64,000 nucleotides of DNA from Candidatus Sericytochromatia bacterium (GCA_026004035.1 BPII01000005.1:1-64000); one strand, 5' to 3'; positions 46,847 through 56,232 are shown, counted from the stretch's first letter. Numbers and translations: made by a program. The notes: a model not told the origin generated them from the sequence alone.

Positions 46847-47512
46847 CTATAATCTTTCCCCAAAAATAGCTCTTCCTAATCTTATCATATTAGAACCTTC
46901 TTCTATTGCTATTTTATAATCATTAGACATTCCCATAGATAATATTTCTAATTGATTAGAAAAAATATTTTTATTATTTATATTTTCTTTTATATTTCTC
47001 AAACTTGAAAAATTATTTCTTAAAATATTCTCATCTTGAGTATTTTTTGCAATAGTCATTAAACCTTTTACATTAATATTTTTCATTTTTGATATTTTAA
47101 ATAAATCATCTAATAAATTGTCGTTATTAAGAAACCCACTTTTAGTTTCTTCTTCCGATATATTTATTTGTATTAAAATATCCTGAACTTTATTAATCTC
47201 TTTTGCTTTATCATTTATTAGACTAGCAATTTCTAAACTATCAACAGATTGAATTAAATCAAAAATTCTAACAGCTTTATTAACTTTATTTTTTTGTAAA
47301 TGCCCTATTAAGTGAAACTTAATATTATGATTTTTTAAAACATCATACTTAATTAATGCTTCTTGCACTTTATTTTCACCAATATTTTTTATTCCACAAT
47401 TTAATACTTTTAATATATTTTCTAAACTTATCGTTTTGGTTACTAAAACTAGCTCAACATTAGGTGGTATAGAATTTAAAATATTAAAAGCATTTTTTTC
47501 TATATCCAACAT
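46847..47512 (-). CDS. YggS-family pyridoxal-phosphate homeostasis protein
   Basis: This 221-residue PLP-binding TIM-barrel protein has VELVLVTKTISLENI with the PLP lysine region, NIGENKVQEALIKYD, FHLIGHLQKNKVNKA, VKGLMTIAKNT, LSMGMSNDYKIAIEEGSNMI and RLGRAIFG. It is the usual length (about 220-235). The family buffers free PLP. It is first of two genes with sepF. Confidence 0.93.
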   Translation of the reverse strand: MLDIEKNAFNILNSIPPNVELVLVTKTISLENILKVLNCGIKNIGENKVQEALIKYDVLKNHNIKFHLIGHLQKNKVNKAVRIFDLIQSVDSLEIASLINDKAKEINKVQDILIQINISEEETKSGFLNNDNLLDDLFKISKMKNINVKGLMTIAKNTQDENILRNNFSSLRNIKENINNKNIFSNQLEILSMGMSNDYKIAIEEGSNMIRLGRAIFGERL

Positions 47513-47560
47513 TGTAAAAGCTAATTTTAATTAAAAAAAATATCAGTGAATATTATCACA

Positions 47561-48793
47561 TTAAACAGCTTGCAATGATTTTTCTTCTATAAATGCTTCA
47601 TGTATAACTCTTGTTGCCAACTCACTTTTTTCTAAATCAACTATGCAAGAAATTTTTATTTCAGAAGTACTAATCATTTGTATATTTATACCAGCTTCAC
47701 CTAATACATTAAACATAGTAGCAGCGACACCTGGACGTCCTACCATACCTGCACCAACAATAGAAACCTTAGCTACGTTTTCATCTATTATTACTCCTTT
47801 AGCTCCTATTTCTAAAGCAACTTGTTTTGCTATTTTTTCCACTTCTTCAAAGTCATCTCTTGAAACTGTAAAAGCTATATCGTTAGTTTCTTTTCCATGA
47901 ACTGATTGTATTATCATATCAACAGCATAACCTTTGTCAGCTATTGAAGTAAATAGTTTTCCAGCCATACCAGGTATGTCAGGAACTTCAAGCAAAGCTA
48001 TTTTTACTTGATTTTTATCTAATGCAACACCACTTACAGAATTTTTTACTTCCAATTCATTTACTCCTTTTACAAAAGTACCAATTTCATTTTTAAAACT
48101 TGACCTAACATGTATTATAGTATCATAATAACTAGCACATTCAACAGCTCTAGGATGTAGAACTTGTGCTCCTAAACTTGCTAACTCTAGCATTTCATCA
48201 TAGGATATTTCTTTTAATTTTCTAGCATTAGGTACTACTCTAGGGTCAGCTGTATAAACTCCATCTACATCTGTATATATATCACAAACCTTTGCATTTA
48301 AAGCTGATGCAAGAGCTACTGCTGTTGTATCTGAACCACCTCTACCTAATGTAACAATTTCTGTATTTTCTGTTATACCTTGAAAACCTGCGACAATTAC
48401 TATATAATCATTTTTCAGATAATCTTTTATTTTTTCTGTTTCAATTTCTAGTATTCTGGCTTTGGAATAAACTTGTTCTGCTTTTATTTTTGCTTGAAAT
48501 CCAGTTAAAGAAATTGCTTTTAATCCTAACTCATGTAATGCCATTGTTAAAAGTGCAATAGATACTTGCTCACCAGTTGCAAGTAACATATCCATTTCTC
48601 TACTATTTCTAACTGACGAAACTTGCTTTGCTAAATTAATCAATTCATCAGTAGTATGTCCCATTGCTGAAACTACTACTACAAAAGCATCTTTCGTTTC
48701 TTCTTTAGAATTTTTTATCAATCTAGCAACATGCCTTATTCTTTCAGGACTTCCAAGTGATGTTCCACCAAACTTTTGAACTCTTATATTCAT
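47561..48793 (-). CDS. lysC: Aspartate kinase
   Basis: This 410-residue monofunctional enzyme makes L-4-phospho-aspartate, the first step to lysine, threonine, methionine and diaminopimelate. It has KFGGTSLGSPERI at the N-terminus, TLGRGGSDTTAVALA and DGVYTADPRVVPNARKL. Two C-terminal ACT domains (about 265-400) have the allosteric MISTSEIKISCIVD ending. The length fits LysC alpha chains of Gram-positive and cyanobacterial type. No lysine riboswitch is apparent in the upstream bases. Confidence 0.96.
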   Translation of the reverse strand: MNIRVQKFGGTSLGSPERIRHVARLIKNSKEETKDAFVVVVSAMGHTTDELINLAKQVSSVRNSREMDMLLATGEQVSIALLTMALHELGLKAISLTGFQAKIKAEQVYSKARILEIETEKIKDYLKNDYIVIVAGFQGITENTEIVTLGRGGSDTTAVALASALNAKVCDIYTDVDGVYTADPRVVPNARKLKEISYDEMLELASLGAQVLHPRAVECASYYDTIIHVRSSFKNEIGTFVKGVNELEVKNSVSGVALDKNQVKIALLEVPDIPGMAGKLFTSIADKGYAVDMIIQSVHGKETNDIAFTVSRDDFEEVEKIAKQVALEIGAKGVIIDENVAKVSIVGAGMVGRPGVAATMFNVLGEAGINIQMISTSEIKISCIVDLEKSELATRVIHEAFIEEKSLQAV

Positions 48794-48895
48794 AATTTAA
48801 CCATAAATTAATTTATTTTTAAATTATATAACTTAAAAAATATAAATTCAATATATTTTTAAAAGTTTTTATTATTTTTACAACTTATAAATAAA

Positions 48896-49606
48896 TTAAT
48901 ATTTTTCTTTTATAAGTAAATGATATTTGTTTTCAAAAATAGAATCTTTGAATCCATTATTATTACAAAAATCAGTTAAATTTTCAATTAAATTTTTATT
49001 TTTTATTAGATTCATTGGATGTTCTTTTTCTCCTACCTTGCCCTTACTTAATATAAGTAATCCTGAAGAATTTAATAATTCATAAAATTTTTTTATATGT
49101 ATCTCCGGTTTTTCTAATACTTCTATTACATCAAGAGCTATTATTATATCAAATTTAGTTTTAATTTGGTTTAGTGATGTGTATATATCTATATTCAAAT
49201 TTTTTCTTTTAAATCTCCATTTTGCAAAATTTAATGTTTCACTTGGTACTTCCAAAAAACTTACATCAATGTTTTTACTTGCTAAATTTATACTTAGTTC
49301 TCCTATACCACCTCCAAAATCTAAAACTTTTCCTTTTCTTATAGAACATATTTGTGAAATATAATTTATTATATCTTGATATTTTTTTTCAGAATTCCAT
49401 TTTACAAGACAATACATTGAATATTTACTATTGCAGTGAAAATATAATGTAGATATACTAGAAAATTCTTCCCATTCCAAATTTCTATTTTTTAAAGCAT
49501 TTTTTAGTATCTCTAGTATTTCATCTTCCTTTTTTCCTGTATATAAAGTAAGCTCGTAGATTTTTTCATCAATTATTTCTTTTGAATATGTAGTTTCATA
49601 CAGCAT
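48896..49606 (-). CDS. SAM-dependent methyltransferase
   Basis: In this 236-residue protein motif I is KVLDFGGGIGELSINLA (about residue 95), followed by a motif II region with VSFLEVPSE, FDIIIALDVIEVLEKPEIH and LLNSSGLLILSK. This is a standard class I methyltransferase of the UbiE/COQ5 type, with unknown substrate. The start shares one base with the stop of the calpain-like gene, so the two are coupled. Confidence 0.8.
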   Translation of the reverse strand: MLYETTYSKEIIDEKIYELTLYTGKKEDEILEILKNALKNRNLEWEEFSSISTLYFHCNSKYSMYCLVKWNSEKKYQDIINYISQICSIRKGKVLDFGGGIGELSINLASKNIDVSFLEVPSETLNFAKWRFKRKNLNIDIYTSLNQIKTKFDIIIALDVIEVLEKPEIHIKKFYELLNSSGLLILSKGKVGEKEHPMNLIKNKNLIENLTDFCNNNGFKDSIFENKYHLLIKEKY

Positions 49607-50685
49607 TAGAAAAATCTTTTAAATATATTTTTTATACCTGTAAATTTTCCTTCTTCTTCTGTTTCAAAAGATATATCTAGAAAGTATTTCCTCAAATCTT
49701 TTACATTGAAAGCCATAAGTCCATCTGTATTAGTAACTTCTTTTACTTTTCCGTTTTCATCATAAAATTCATATTTACCATATGGATCTCTTATATATAC
49801 AATCCCTTTTTCTTTATCAAGACCTGTTATTGTCATGATATGAGCTTTACTCAATTTATATTCATTTTTTTTAGGATTAAAAATTGTAGATATATTTCCT
49901 TTTAAAAAAGTACAAATTGTTATTACTTTTTTATTATTCAAATATTTTTCTATGTTATCTAATAACTTTTTTTCATCATAAAAATCTAATAAAAAACTTT
50001 CAGCTCTATGTCCTGTTTGTGTTTCTATACCTTCCCAAGTCAAACCATAATCTGATACAAAGTCTTTAGCAAAAATATGTTTAAAAGGTCTTCCTCCACT
50101 TTCACCATATTTAGTATATGCATTTACCATTAAAGGAACCCAAATAGAACCATTTTTGCCTGGAAAAATTAATTTTTCTAAATCATTAGTACTAGGATAA
50201 TTTACTTTAAAAGTATTATTTCCTTTTATACCAGGAAAAGTAATAGTGAATGTATTATCTCTATTTTTATCTATCATTTTTAAAATATCATCTTCTCTTT
50301 TATTTAAAGCTAATCCTGCCAAAGATGCTAAAAAGTAACAAACATTTCTTTTCCCTTGTTGAATATCACTGATAGATATCTTAGTAATGCCTCCTGGGAA
50401 AACTTTTTCATCTAATTCTACTAATTCATAAACAAGTTTTTCATTAGAGTTAATAGCTTTTTGTATTTTATTTAAAACTAATTCACTACTTTCAGAATCA
50501 AAACCAAAATTTAATAATTCATCCTTTGAAACTATATTATCATTATTTTTATCTACTTCTTTTAAAATTTCATCATATATAATTCCTTTATCTGTTTTAT
50601 CTGTGTCTAATTGATTTAATAAGCTTTGATAAGTTCCTGTTTTTTTATTAAAGTCAGTTAGTTCTACTAAATAAATTATAATCAT
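49606..50685 (-). CDS. EF-hand and calpain-like cysteine protease
   Basis: This 359-residue frame has an EF-hand loop at 45-56 (DKNNDNIVSKDE, with acidic or Asn ligands at 1, 3, 5, 9 and 12) and a weaker one near 27-39. A calpain-type (C2) domain follows, with Cys116 in QQGKRNVCYFLASLAGLAL, the SIWVPLMVNAYTKYGESGG block, and His282 in SKAHIMTITGLD. The usual third-site Asn is Asp300 (IRDPYG). The frame has no signal peptide, but one is encoded just upstream in another frame, so this is probably the 3' part of a secreted lipoprotein gene. It is coupled to a methyltransferase. Confidence 0.75.
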   Translation of the reverse strand: MIIIYLVELTDFNKKTGTYQSLLNQLDTDKTDKGIIYDEILKEVDKNNDNIVSKDELLNFGFDSESSELVLNKIQKAINSNEKLVYELVELDEKVFPGGITKISISDIQQGKRNVCYFLASLAGLALNKREDDILKMIDKNRDNTFTITFPGIKGNNTFKVNYPSTNDLEKLIFPGKNGSIWVPLMVNAYTKYGESGGRPFKHIFAKDFVSDYGLTWEGIETQTGHRAESFLLDFYDEKKLLDNIEKYLNNKKVITICTFLKGNISTIFNPKKNEYKLSKAHIMTITGLDKEKGIVYIRDPYGKYEFYDENGKVKEVTNTDGLMAFNVKDLRKYFLDISFETEEEGKFTGIKNIFKRFF

Positions 50686-50818
50686 TTAACTTTGATACAA
50701 TATTACCTTGATTATTATTAATATTATCTGTACTAGAATAGTTATAAATTACATTAGAGTTATTATTACAAGAAAATGTAAATAAACTTACTAATAAAAA
50801 AATACACTTTTTTTTCAT
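50654..50818 (-). pseudogene. Frameshifted lipoprotein N-terminus of the calpain-like gene
   Basis: The 54-residue frame starts with signal peptide MKKKCIFLLVSLFTFSC (lipobox Cys17) and an Asn-rich spacer. It runs to a TGA that overlaps the first codons of the calpain-like frame by about 30 bases. A single-base change in gattataatttatttagtag would join the two. The downstream ATG has no ribosome-binding site. The frame break could be real, phase-variable or a sequence error. Confidence 0.55.
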
Positions 50819-50854
50819 AATTAGATATTATATCAATAAAATTGATAATATAGG

Positions 50855-51026
50855 TTAAAAAAATACAAAATGTTTTATTACTTTTTAAGTAATTTTATAG
50901 GTTATAATCTATTTTTTATAATTCTTTTATAAAAAATTATACTAATCATTTTATTAATTGGAATCTTATTAAGTAAAGAAAATATTTTTAGCTAGTTACT
51001 AATAATTTCTTATTGCTAAGGTTATA
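50855..51026 (+). repeat. Dispersed repeat family B, copy 2
   Basis: Matches copy 1 from aaaaaatacaaaatgtttta through ttttataggttataatct, actaatcattttattaa and a terminal ctaaggttat. It fills the space between the calpain-like gene's 5' end and nuoI. Confidence 0.75.
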
Positions 51027-51092
51027 ATATAATTTTTAAATATGATATAATTATTTTTAATATAGAGAAATTAAAAAAACTGTCTATTTCTT

Positions 51093-51629
51093 TTATAATC
51101 TATTCCAAGGATTGCGAGGATCTTTAATATCTAGTTTTTGTTTTTTTGTATCTTGTGGTTCTGTTGCTAATAATTGTTCTTTTGTAACTACAAAATCACT
51201 TCTATTAAAATCAACTATAGAATATATTCCTGAATCCATTCTTATTGCATCTACAGGGCATGCTTCAACACACATGCCACAAAAAACACACTCTAATAAA
51301 TCTATATCAAATCTAGCAGGATATTTTTCTACTGTAGGATCAGGTGATTCATTAGCTTCTATGTGTATGCAATTAGCAGGACAAGCTGTTGCACACATCA
51401 TGCAAGCTACACATTTTGGTTCGCCGTTTTCTCTTTTTGTTAATCTATGTTTTCCTCTATAACCTTTTGGTATTCCTTTTTCTTGATTTGGATAATCAAT
51501 AACAGGCATTTTTCTAAGGTTAAGTAAATTAGAAAACATGTGTCTAAATGTTATAGCAAGTCCTTTTAAGACTTCTATTATATAAAGGTTATCTTTTAAA
51601 GATCTTGCATCTCTCTTAACTTTAATCAT
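51093..51629 (-). CDS. nuoI: NADH-quinone oxidoreductase subunit I
   Basis: This 178-residue protein has two 4Fe-4S motifs: CVACMMCATACP and CVFCGMCVEACP, carrying clusters N6a and N6b. The N-terminal amphipathic segment (ITFRHMFSNLL) and YRGKHRLTKRENGEPKC are typical of NuoI/NdhI. The subunit passes electrons toward the membrane arm of complex I. It follows nuoH by two bases. The other nuo genes are not in the window. Confidence 0.95.
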   Translation of the reverse strand: MIKVKRDARSLKDNLYIIEVLKGLAITFRHMFSNLLNLRKMPVIDYPNQEKGIPKGYRGKHRLTKRENGEPKCVACMMCATACPANCIHIEANESPDPTVEKYPARFDIDLLECVFCGMCVEACPVDAIRMDSGIYSIVDFNRSDFVVTKEQLLATEPQDTKKQKLDIKDPRNPWNRL

Positions 51630-51631
51630 AA

Positions 51632-52915
51632 TTACTCCAAAAACAACATAAGAGAACCTGTAACAAATATATTAGCTAAAGCTAATGGTAAAAGACCTTT
51701 CCAACCTAAATTCATTAATTGATCATATCTAAATCTTGGTAATGTCCATCTAACCCATACAAAAAGCCAACAAATGAAAGATACTTTTAATAAAAATATG
51801 CCTATTTGTGCTATAGTTGCAAAAAGTGATGGTAACCAATAAGGATGTTCAATATTGGAAAATACGAACAATATTATGATAAAAAATATACTTGTAATAA
51901 ATGATAAAATACTAAATATTAATCCTTCTTTATCTCTAGAATCTTTCCATCTATTTTTATGATATTCATAATGATCATAGAGCTTGTAACCTATTAATAT
52001 AAAAATAAGAGATGCTACTATAAGCGAACATTGTATTAATATTTTATAATTATCTATAAGTGCTTGAGTATTAAAATAAGGAACTTGCCAACCGCCTAAA
52101 AACAATGTTGTAATTAATGCTGAAGAAACTACTATTGATATATATTCACCCATAAAAAATAATCCAAATTTCATACTACTATATTCCGTATGAAATCCTC
52201 CTACTATTTCTGACTCACCTTCAGCTAAATCAAAAGGTGTTCTATTTGTTTCAGCAAAAGCACAAACTATAAATATTAAAGCACTTATTGGTTGTAAAAA
52301 TATACCCCAGTTAGGTAATATACCAAATAATAAATTACCTTGTGCTTTAACTATTTCATTTAAATTAGCTGTTCCAAATACCATTAATAAACTTATTACA
52401 GATAATCCCATTGGTATTTCATAACTAAGCATTTGTGCTGATGCTCTTATACCACCAAGCAAAGAATATTTGCTATTTGATGACCAACCAGCAAAAACTA
52501 TAGAATAAACAGATAATGAAACAATAGCAAAAAACCATAAAAGGCCTATATCTAAATCTAATACTTGCATTCCTATTTCTTTATCACCTATTACTAATTT
52601 ATCAGCAAAGGGAATTACAGCAAAAGTTAAAAAAGGAACAAAACCTGCTATCCAAGGTGCTAAATAGTAATAAAATTTATTTACAAACTTTGGAGTAATA
52701 TCCTCTTTAAAAAAGATTTTAATAGAGTCAGCTACTATATGGACTAATCCAGCTAATCTTAAAAATCCTATTGAAGCTCTATTTGGACCTATTCTATCTT
52801 GTATAATTGCTGCACCTTTTCTTTCAAGCCATATCATAAGTGGAACGAATGTTAATGCGGTAATAACTACAAATAAAACTTTAATAATTACTATTGTATA
52901 CTCAAATATAGTCAT
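51632..52915 (-). CDS. nuoH: NADH-quinone oxidoreductase subunit H
   Basis: This 427-residue membrane protein has the quinone-site signature LERKGAAIIQDRIGPNR and EGESEIVGGFHTEYSSM, followed by RWTLPRFRYDQLMNLGWK. At about 330 residues the E. coli subunit is shorter; the extra length is an insertion near 300-345 (YHKNRWKDSRDKEG plus an additional hydrophobic pair). It links the peripheral and membrane arms of complex I at the quinone cavity. It is coupled to nuoI. Confidence 0.95.
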   Translation of the reverse strand: MTIFEYTIVIIKVLFVVITALTFVPLMIWLERKGAAIIQDRIGPNRASIGFLRLAGLVHIVADSIKIFFKEDITPKFVNKFYYYLAPWIAGFVPFLTFAVIPFADKLVIGDKEIGMQVLDLDIGLLWFFAIVSLSVYSIVFAGWSSNSKYSLLGGIRASAQMLSYEIPMGLSVISLLMVFGTANLNEIVKAQGNLLFGILPNWGIFLQPISALIFIVCAFAETNRTPFDLAEGESEIVGGFHTEYSSMKFGLFFMGEYISIVVSSALITTLFLGGWQVPYFNTQALIDNYKILIQCSLIVASLIFILIGYKLYDHYEYHKNRWKDSRDKEGLIFSILSFITSIFFIIILFVFSNIEHPYWLPSLFATIAQIGIFLLKVSFICWLFVWVRWTLPRFRYDQLMNLGWKGLLPLALANIFVTGSLMLFLE

Positions 52916-53007
52916 ATTTTAAATAAAAAAATATATTTATATAGAGTATGCCAATATTAAATTAATTTGTCAAAGGTATTAAATAAAACTTAAGCAGATT
53001 AGTTCGG

Positions 53008-53137
53008 CACTGGGATTGAGTTATAGAAAAAATTAGCTTCAAAAGCTTTATAAATACTAAATTTAAAATGTATTTTAATATAAATCTTTAAAATGCTTAC
53101 TATTAAAGGATTTTTAGCTTATCAAAAAATAACATTA
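53008..53137 (+). repeat. Dispersed repeat family A, copy 3
   Basis: This is the same ~130-bp unit as at 34443 and 36935, same orientation, with a few substitutions. It occupies the 52916-53231 gap, about 95 bases upstream of the mreD-like start, so it may contribute to that gene's promoter region. No gene is seen in this gap. Confidence 0.85.
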
Positions 53138-53231
53138 GCGCAATCTTGCAATTGTTTCTGCAATAAATTAGGTTTTATACTATAATCCTATTATTAATTT
53201 TGTTTAATTATAATTAAAAGGTTGAAAGTTT

Positions 53232-53738
53232 TTGAAAAAAATAAATTTTTTATTTTTAATACTATTAAGTTTAATATTATTCTTTTTAGAAATAGTAAAT
53301 TTAGATAGATTAGAAATATTTTTTTTAGAAATAAAATTCTCTTATACTCTAGTATTAACTATTTTAGTATCTTTGAATTGTAGAAATATTTACCAGGTAT
53401 TAATTTTTTGTTTAGTAAATGGTCTATTAATAGATATTTTCAATAATTTTACATCCTTCTATTTTATAAATCTAATTATAATGTCATTAATAGTTAATAA
53501 TTTTTCTAAAAAAGTAACTTTTTCAAATCTGTATTTATTTATAATAATATCTTTTTCAACTTTCTTTGTAGAAATTATAAATGCTACATTAATAGGATTT
53601 TTTTATTATGGATTTGAAAATAATCTAGTATCATACCAAATATTTAAAGAAAATATACTGAAATATGTTATAGGTAATAATATTATAGGTTATTTTTTTA
53701 ATTTATTTATTAAGAAAATATTTATTAAACAAGCATAA
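53232..53738 (+). CDS. MreD-like rod-shape membrane protein
   Basis: This 168-residue, very hydrophobic protein has about five membrane helices. The segment CLVNGLLIDIFNN matches the MreD hallmark (GLl-x-D), and the length fits MreD (about 160-180). MreD works with MreB and MreC in cell elongation, but neither is adjacent, so the assignment is moderate. Translation starts at TTG, preceded by aaagg. The 3' end overlaps the convergent rplQ by 14 bases. Confidence 0.6.
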   Translation: MKKINFLFLILLSLILFFLEIVNLDRLEIFFLEIKFSYTLVLTILVSLNCRNIYQVLIFCLVNGLLIDIFNNFTSFYFINLIIMSLIVNNFSKKVTFSNLYLFIIISFSTFFVEIINATLIGFFYYGFENNLVSYQIFKENILKYVIGNNIIGYFFNLFIKKIFIKQA

Positions 53739-54177
53739 CAACAGCCATTGGTGCAGCATCTCCTTTTCTAGGAGGAGCTTTTACAACTCTTACATATCCA
53801 CCATTTCTTTCTTTATATCTAGGTGCAATATCATTAAATAGCTTTTGTAAAGGTGTTTTTTCATATATCAGAACTTTTCTATCTTTCTTTTTTATTTCAG
53901 AATACTTTTCAGTATCAATTTTTTCTTTTTCATCAACAATTAAAACTTTTCCTCTTCTTTTACTATATAGGTAATTACTTGCTATTCTTCTTGAATGTAA
54001 ATCACCTTTTTTACCAAAGGTTATTAATTTCTGAACTAATTTACTTACTGCTTTTGCTCTAGCTTCAGTTGTAAGTATTTTCCCATTCTTTATCAATTCA
54101 GTTGCCAAAGATTTAAGAAGAGCTTTTCTTTGGTCTGCTGGTTTGCTTAGTAAATCAACTTTTTTTCTATGTCTCAT
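53725..54177 (-). CDS. rplQ: 50S ribosomal protein L17
   Basis: This 150-residue protein starts MRHRKKVDLLSKPADQRKAL, the L17 signature, with LLKSLATELIKNGKILTTEA. It is about 30 residues longer than the E. coli protein owing to a Lys/Glu-rich insertion (near 80-100). It is last gene of the ribosomal operon and overlaps the convergent mreD-like gene. Confidence 0.96.
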   Translation of the reverse strand: MRHRKKVDLLSKPADQRKALLKSLATELIKNGKILTTEARAKAVSKLVQKLITFGKKGDLHSRRIASNYLYSKRRGKVLIVDEKEKIDTEKYSEIKKKDRKVLIYEKTPLQKLFNDIAPRYKERNGGYVRVVKAPPRKGDAAPMAVVMLV

Positions 54178-54188
54178 AAATTTACTCC

Positions 54189-55163
54189 TTATTCATAATC
54201 ATCTCTTAAGGTAGTTCTTGGACCACCTGGTTTTAACTGATAGCCCATTGCTTTAATTCTTTCTATTACTTCTTCAGCTGATTTTCTACCAAAATTTTTA
54301 ATTTCCATGAGTTCTCTTTCTGTTCTCTTCAATAAATCACTAAGAGACGTGATATTTGCTCTTTTTAAGCAATTATAAGCTCTAACAGAAAGTTCTAAAT
54401 CTTCAATAGTTAAATCATCACCTTTTGATTTAGATTTAGCTTCTTCAGAACCTTGTTCTTCCTGAATTGCTATAGTTTCACCAGATAAAGAAACAAAATC
54501 TTTTAATTGATTTATTAAATTCATAGCAGCTGAGCTTACAGCTTTTACAGGTTCAATACTACCATTTGTCCAAACTTCTAGAGTTAGTTTATCATAATCA
54601 CTTTCTTGACCAACTCTTGTATCTTCAACAAAATAATTTACTTTTTTTACAGGCATAAAATTAGCATCTACTGGTATCCAACCTAAAGGTAATTGAGTTC
54701 TTCTTGGTGCTTCTGATGGCAAAAATCCTTTTGATTTTTCTATCATCATTTCAATTTCAAGTGAAAAACCTTCATTTAAAGTAGCTATATAATGATCTGG
54801 ATTTATTATTTCAAAATCAGGATCCTGTATTATATCAGAACAAGTTACAGCACCTGCTCTATTTGCCATTAATTTTACTACTTTTGGTTCACTAGAATGT
54901 AAATTTACTACAACACCCTTTAAGTTAAGAATAATATCAATAACATCTTCTACAACTCCTGGTAAAGAAGAGAATTCATGGCTTATTCCAGGTATTTTTA
55001 TAGCTGTAACAGCACAACCTTCTAAATCAGATAATAATATTCTTCTCAAAGAATTACCTAAAGTAATACCATATCCTTTTTGTAAAGGTTCTGCTACAAA
55101 CTTTGCATAGTGTAAACCTTCATCTGTAATTTTAGTATTTATACACTCTATAGTCTTTTCCAT
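54189..55163 (-). CDS. rpoA: RNA polymerase alpha subunit
   Basis: This 324-residue protein has an N-terminal assembly domain with GYGITLGNSLRRILLSDLEG and PLGWIPVDANFMPVKKVNYF. The C-terminal domain has DLELSVRAYNCLKRANI and GRKSAEEVIERIKAMG. It dimerises to nucleate RNA polymerase; the C-terminal domain contacts UP elements. Its place between rpsD and rplQ is standard. Confidence 0.97.
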   Translation of the reverse strand: MEKTIECINTKITDEGLHYAKFVAEPLQKGYGITLGNSLRRILLSDLEGCAVTAIKIPGISHEFSSLPGVVEDVIDIILNLKGVVVNLHSSEPKVVKLMANRAGAVTCSDIIQDPDFEIINPDHYIATLNEGFSLEIEMMIEKSKGFLPSEAPRRTQLPLGWIPVDANFMPVKKVNYFVEDTRVGQESDYDKLTLEVWTNGSIEPVKAVSSAAMNLINQLKDFVSLSGETIAIQEEQGSEEAKSKSKGDDLTIEDLELSVRAYNCLKRANITSLSDLLKRTERELMEIKNFGRKSAEEVIERIKAMGYQLKPGGPRTTLRDDYE

Positions 55164-55181
55164 TAAAATCTCCTTATAATA

Positions 55182-55808
55182 TTATTTAGAGTAAAACTCA
55201 ACAACAAAATTTTCTTTTATAGAATTAAAAGTATCTATTTCATCTCTTACAGGCAAAGATAGGACTTGTCCCGTTAAAGCATCTTCATTAACAGATATCC
55301 AATTAGGAATTGGACTTCCATAGAAACCTTCTAATTCTCTTTTTACAAAATCTCTACTTTTTTCTTTTACACTTATAACTTGTCCTGGTTTTACTTGATA
55401 AGATGGTATATCAACTTTTTTACCATCAACTAATATGTGACCATGTGAAACTAGCTGTCTAGCTTGTGCTCTTGTTGTAGCAAATTTCATTCTATATACA
55501 ACATTATCAAGTCTTCTTTCTAGTAATTGAACTAAGACTTCACCTGTTACTCCTTTTGAATTGCTTGCTTTTACATAATACTTTCTTAGTTGTCTTTCAT
55601 ATAAGCCATACATAAACTTTAACTTTTGTTTTTCTTTTAATCTTATACCATATTCAGAAAGTTTTTGTCTATTTTGTCCATGCTGACCAGGTCTAGTTCT
55701 ACCTTTTTTAAAAGAAGTTTTACCTGCTTCAGCTCTTTTTCCTTTAAGATTAAGATCTATACCAACAGATCTTGAAAGTCTTTCTGTTGGTCCTGTATAT
55801 CTACCCAA
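55182..55808 (-). CDS. rpsD: 30S ribosomal protein S4
   Basis: This 208-residue protein has KLKFMYGLYERQLRKYYVKA, LERRLDNVVYRMKFATTRAQ and the S4 RNA-binding fold (ARQLVSHGHILVDGKKV). It binds 16S rRNA early in assembly. The N-terminus lacks the Cys zinc motif of C+ forms. Within this operon it precedes rpoA, as in Proteobacteria; in cyanobacteria rpsD usually lies elsewhere. Confidence 0.96.
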   Translation of the reverse strand: MGRYTGPTERLSRSVGIDLNLKGKRAEAGKTSFKKGRTRPGQHGQNRQKLSEYGIRLKEKQKLKFMYGLYERQLRKYYVKASNSKGVTGEVLVQLLERRLDNVVYRMKFATTRAQARQLVSHGHILVDGKKVDIPSYQVKPGQVISVKEKSRDFVKRELEGFYGSPIPNWISVNEDALTGQVLSLPVRDEIDTFNSIKENFVVEFYSK

Positions 55809-55834
55809 AGTATCCTCCTTATTTTAATAATCAA

Positions 55835-56221
55835 CTATACTCTTCTTCTTTTTGGTGGTCTGCAACCATTATGTGGTATTGGCGTAATATCTTTTATTAA
55901 AGTAACTTCCAATCCCGATGTTTGTAATGCTCTTATTGCTGTTTCTCTACCTGCTCCGGGACCATTTACCAAAACTTCTACTTGCTTCATACCATGCTCA
56001 ATAGCAATTTTAGCTGCTTGTTCTGCTGCTGATTGTGCAGCAAAGGGAGTTCCTTTTTTTGTTCCTTTAAATCCTGAACTACCAGCACTAGCCCAACAAA
56101 TAGTGTTTCCTCTTATATCAGATATAGTTACTATAGTATTGTTAAAAGTTGATTGTATATGAACGTGCCCTTGATGAATATTTTTTTTATCTTTACGTTT
56201 TACTTTAGTATCTTTAGCCAT
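55835..56221 (-). CDS. rpsK: 30S ribosomal protein S11
   Basis: This 128-residue protein has [40 protein letters not shown] and the terminal [13 protein letters not shown]. It sits on the platform of the small subunit near the E site. Confidence 0.97.
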   Translation of the reverse strand: MAKDTKVKRKDKKNIHQGHVHIQSTFNNTIVTISDIRGNTICWASAGSSGFKGTKKGTPFAAQSAAEQAAKIAIEHGMKQVEVLVNGPGAGRETAIRALQTSGLEVTLIKDITPIPHNGCRPPKRRRV

Positions 56222-56232
56222 TTAAACACTCC

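Noticed and set aside
51112-51462. Plus-strand frame of 116 codons opposite nuoI.
   Set aside because: It mirrors the conserved ferredoxin-type gene and has no features of its own.
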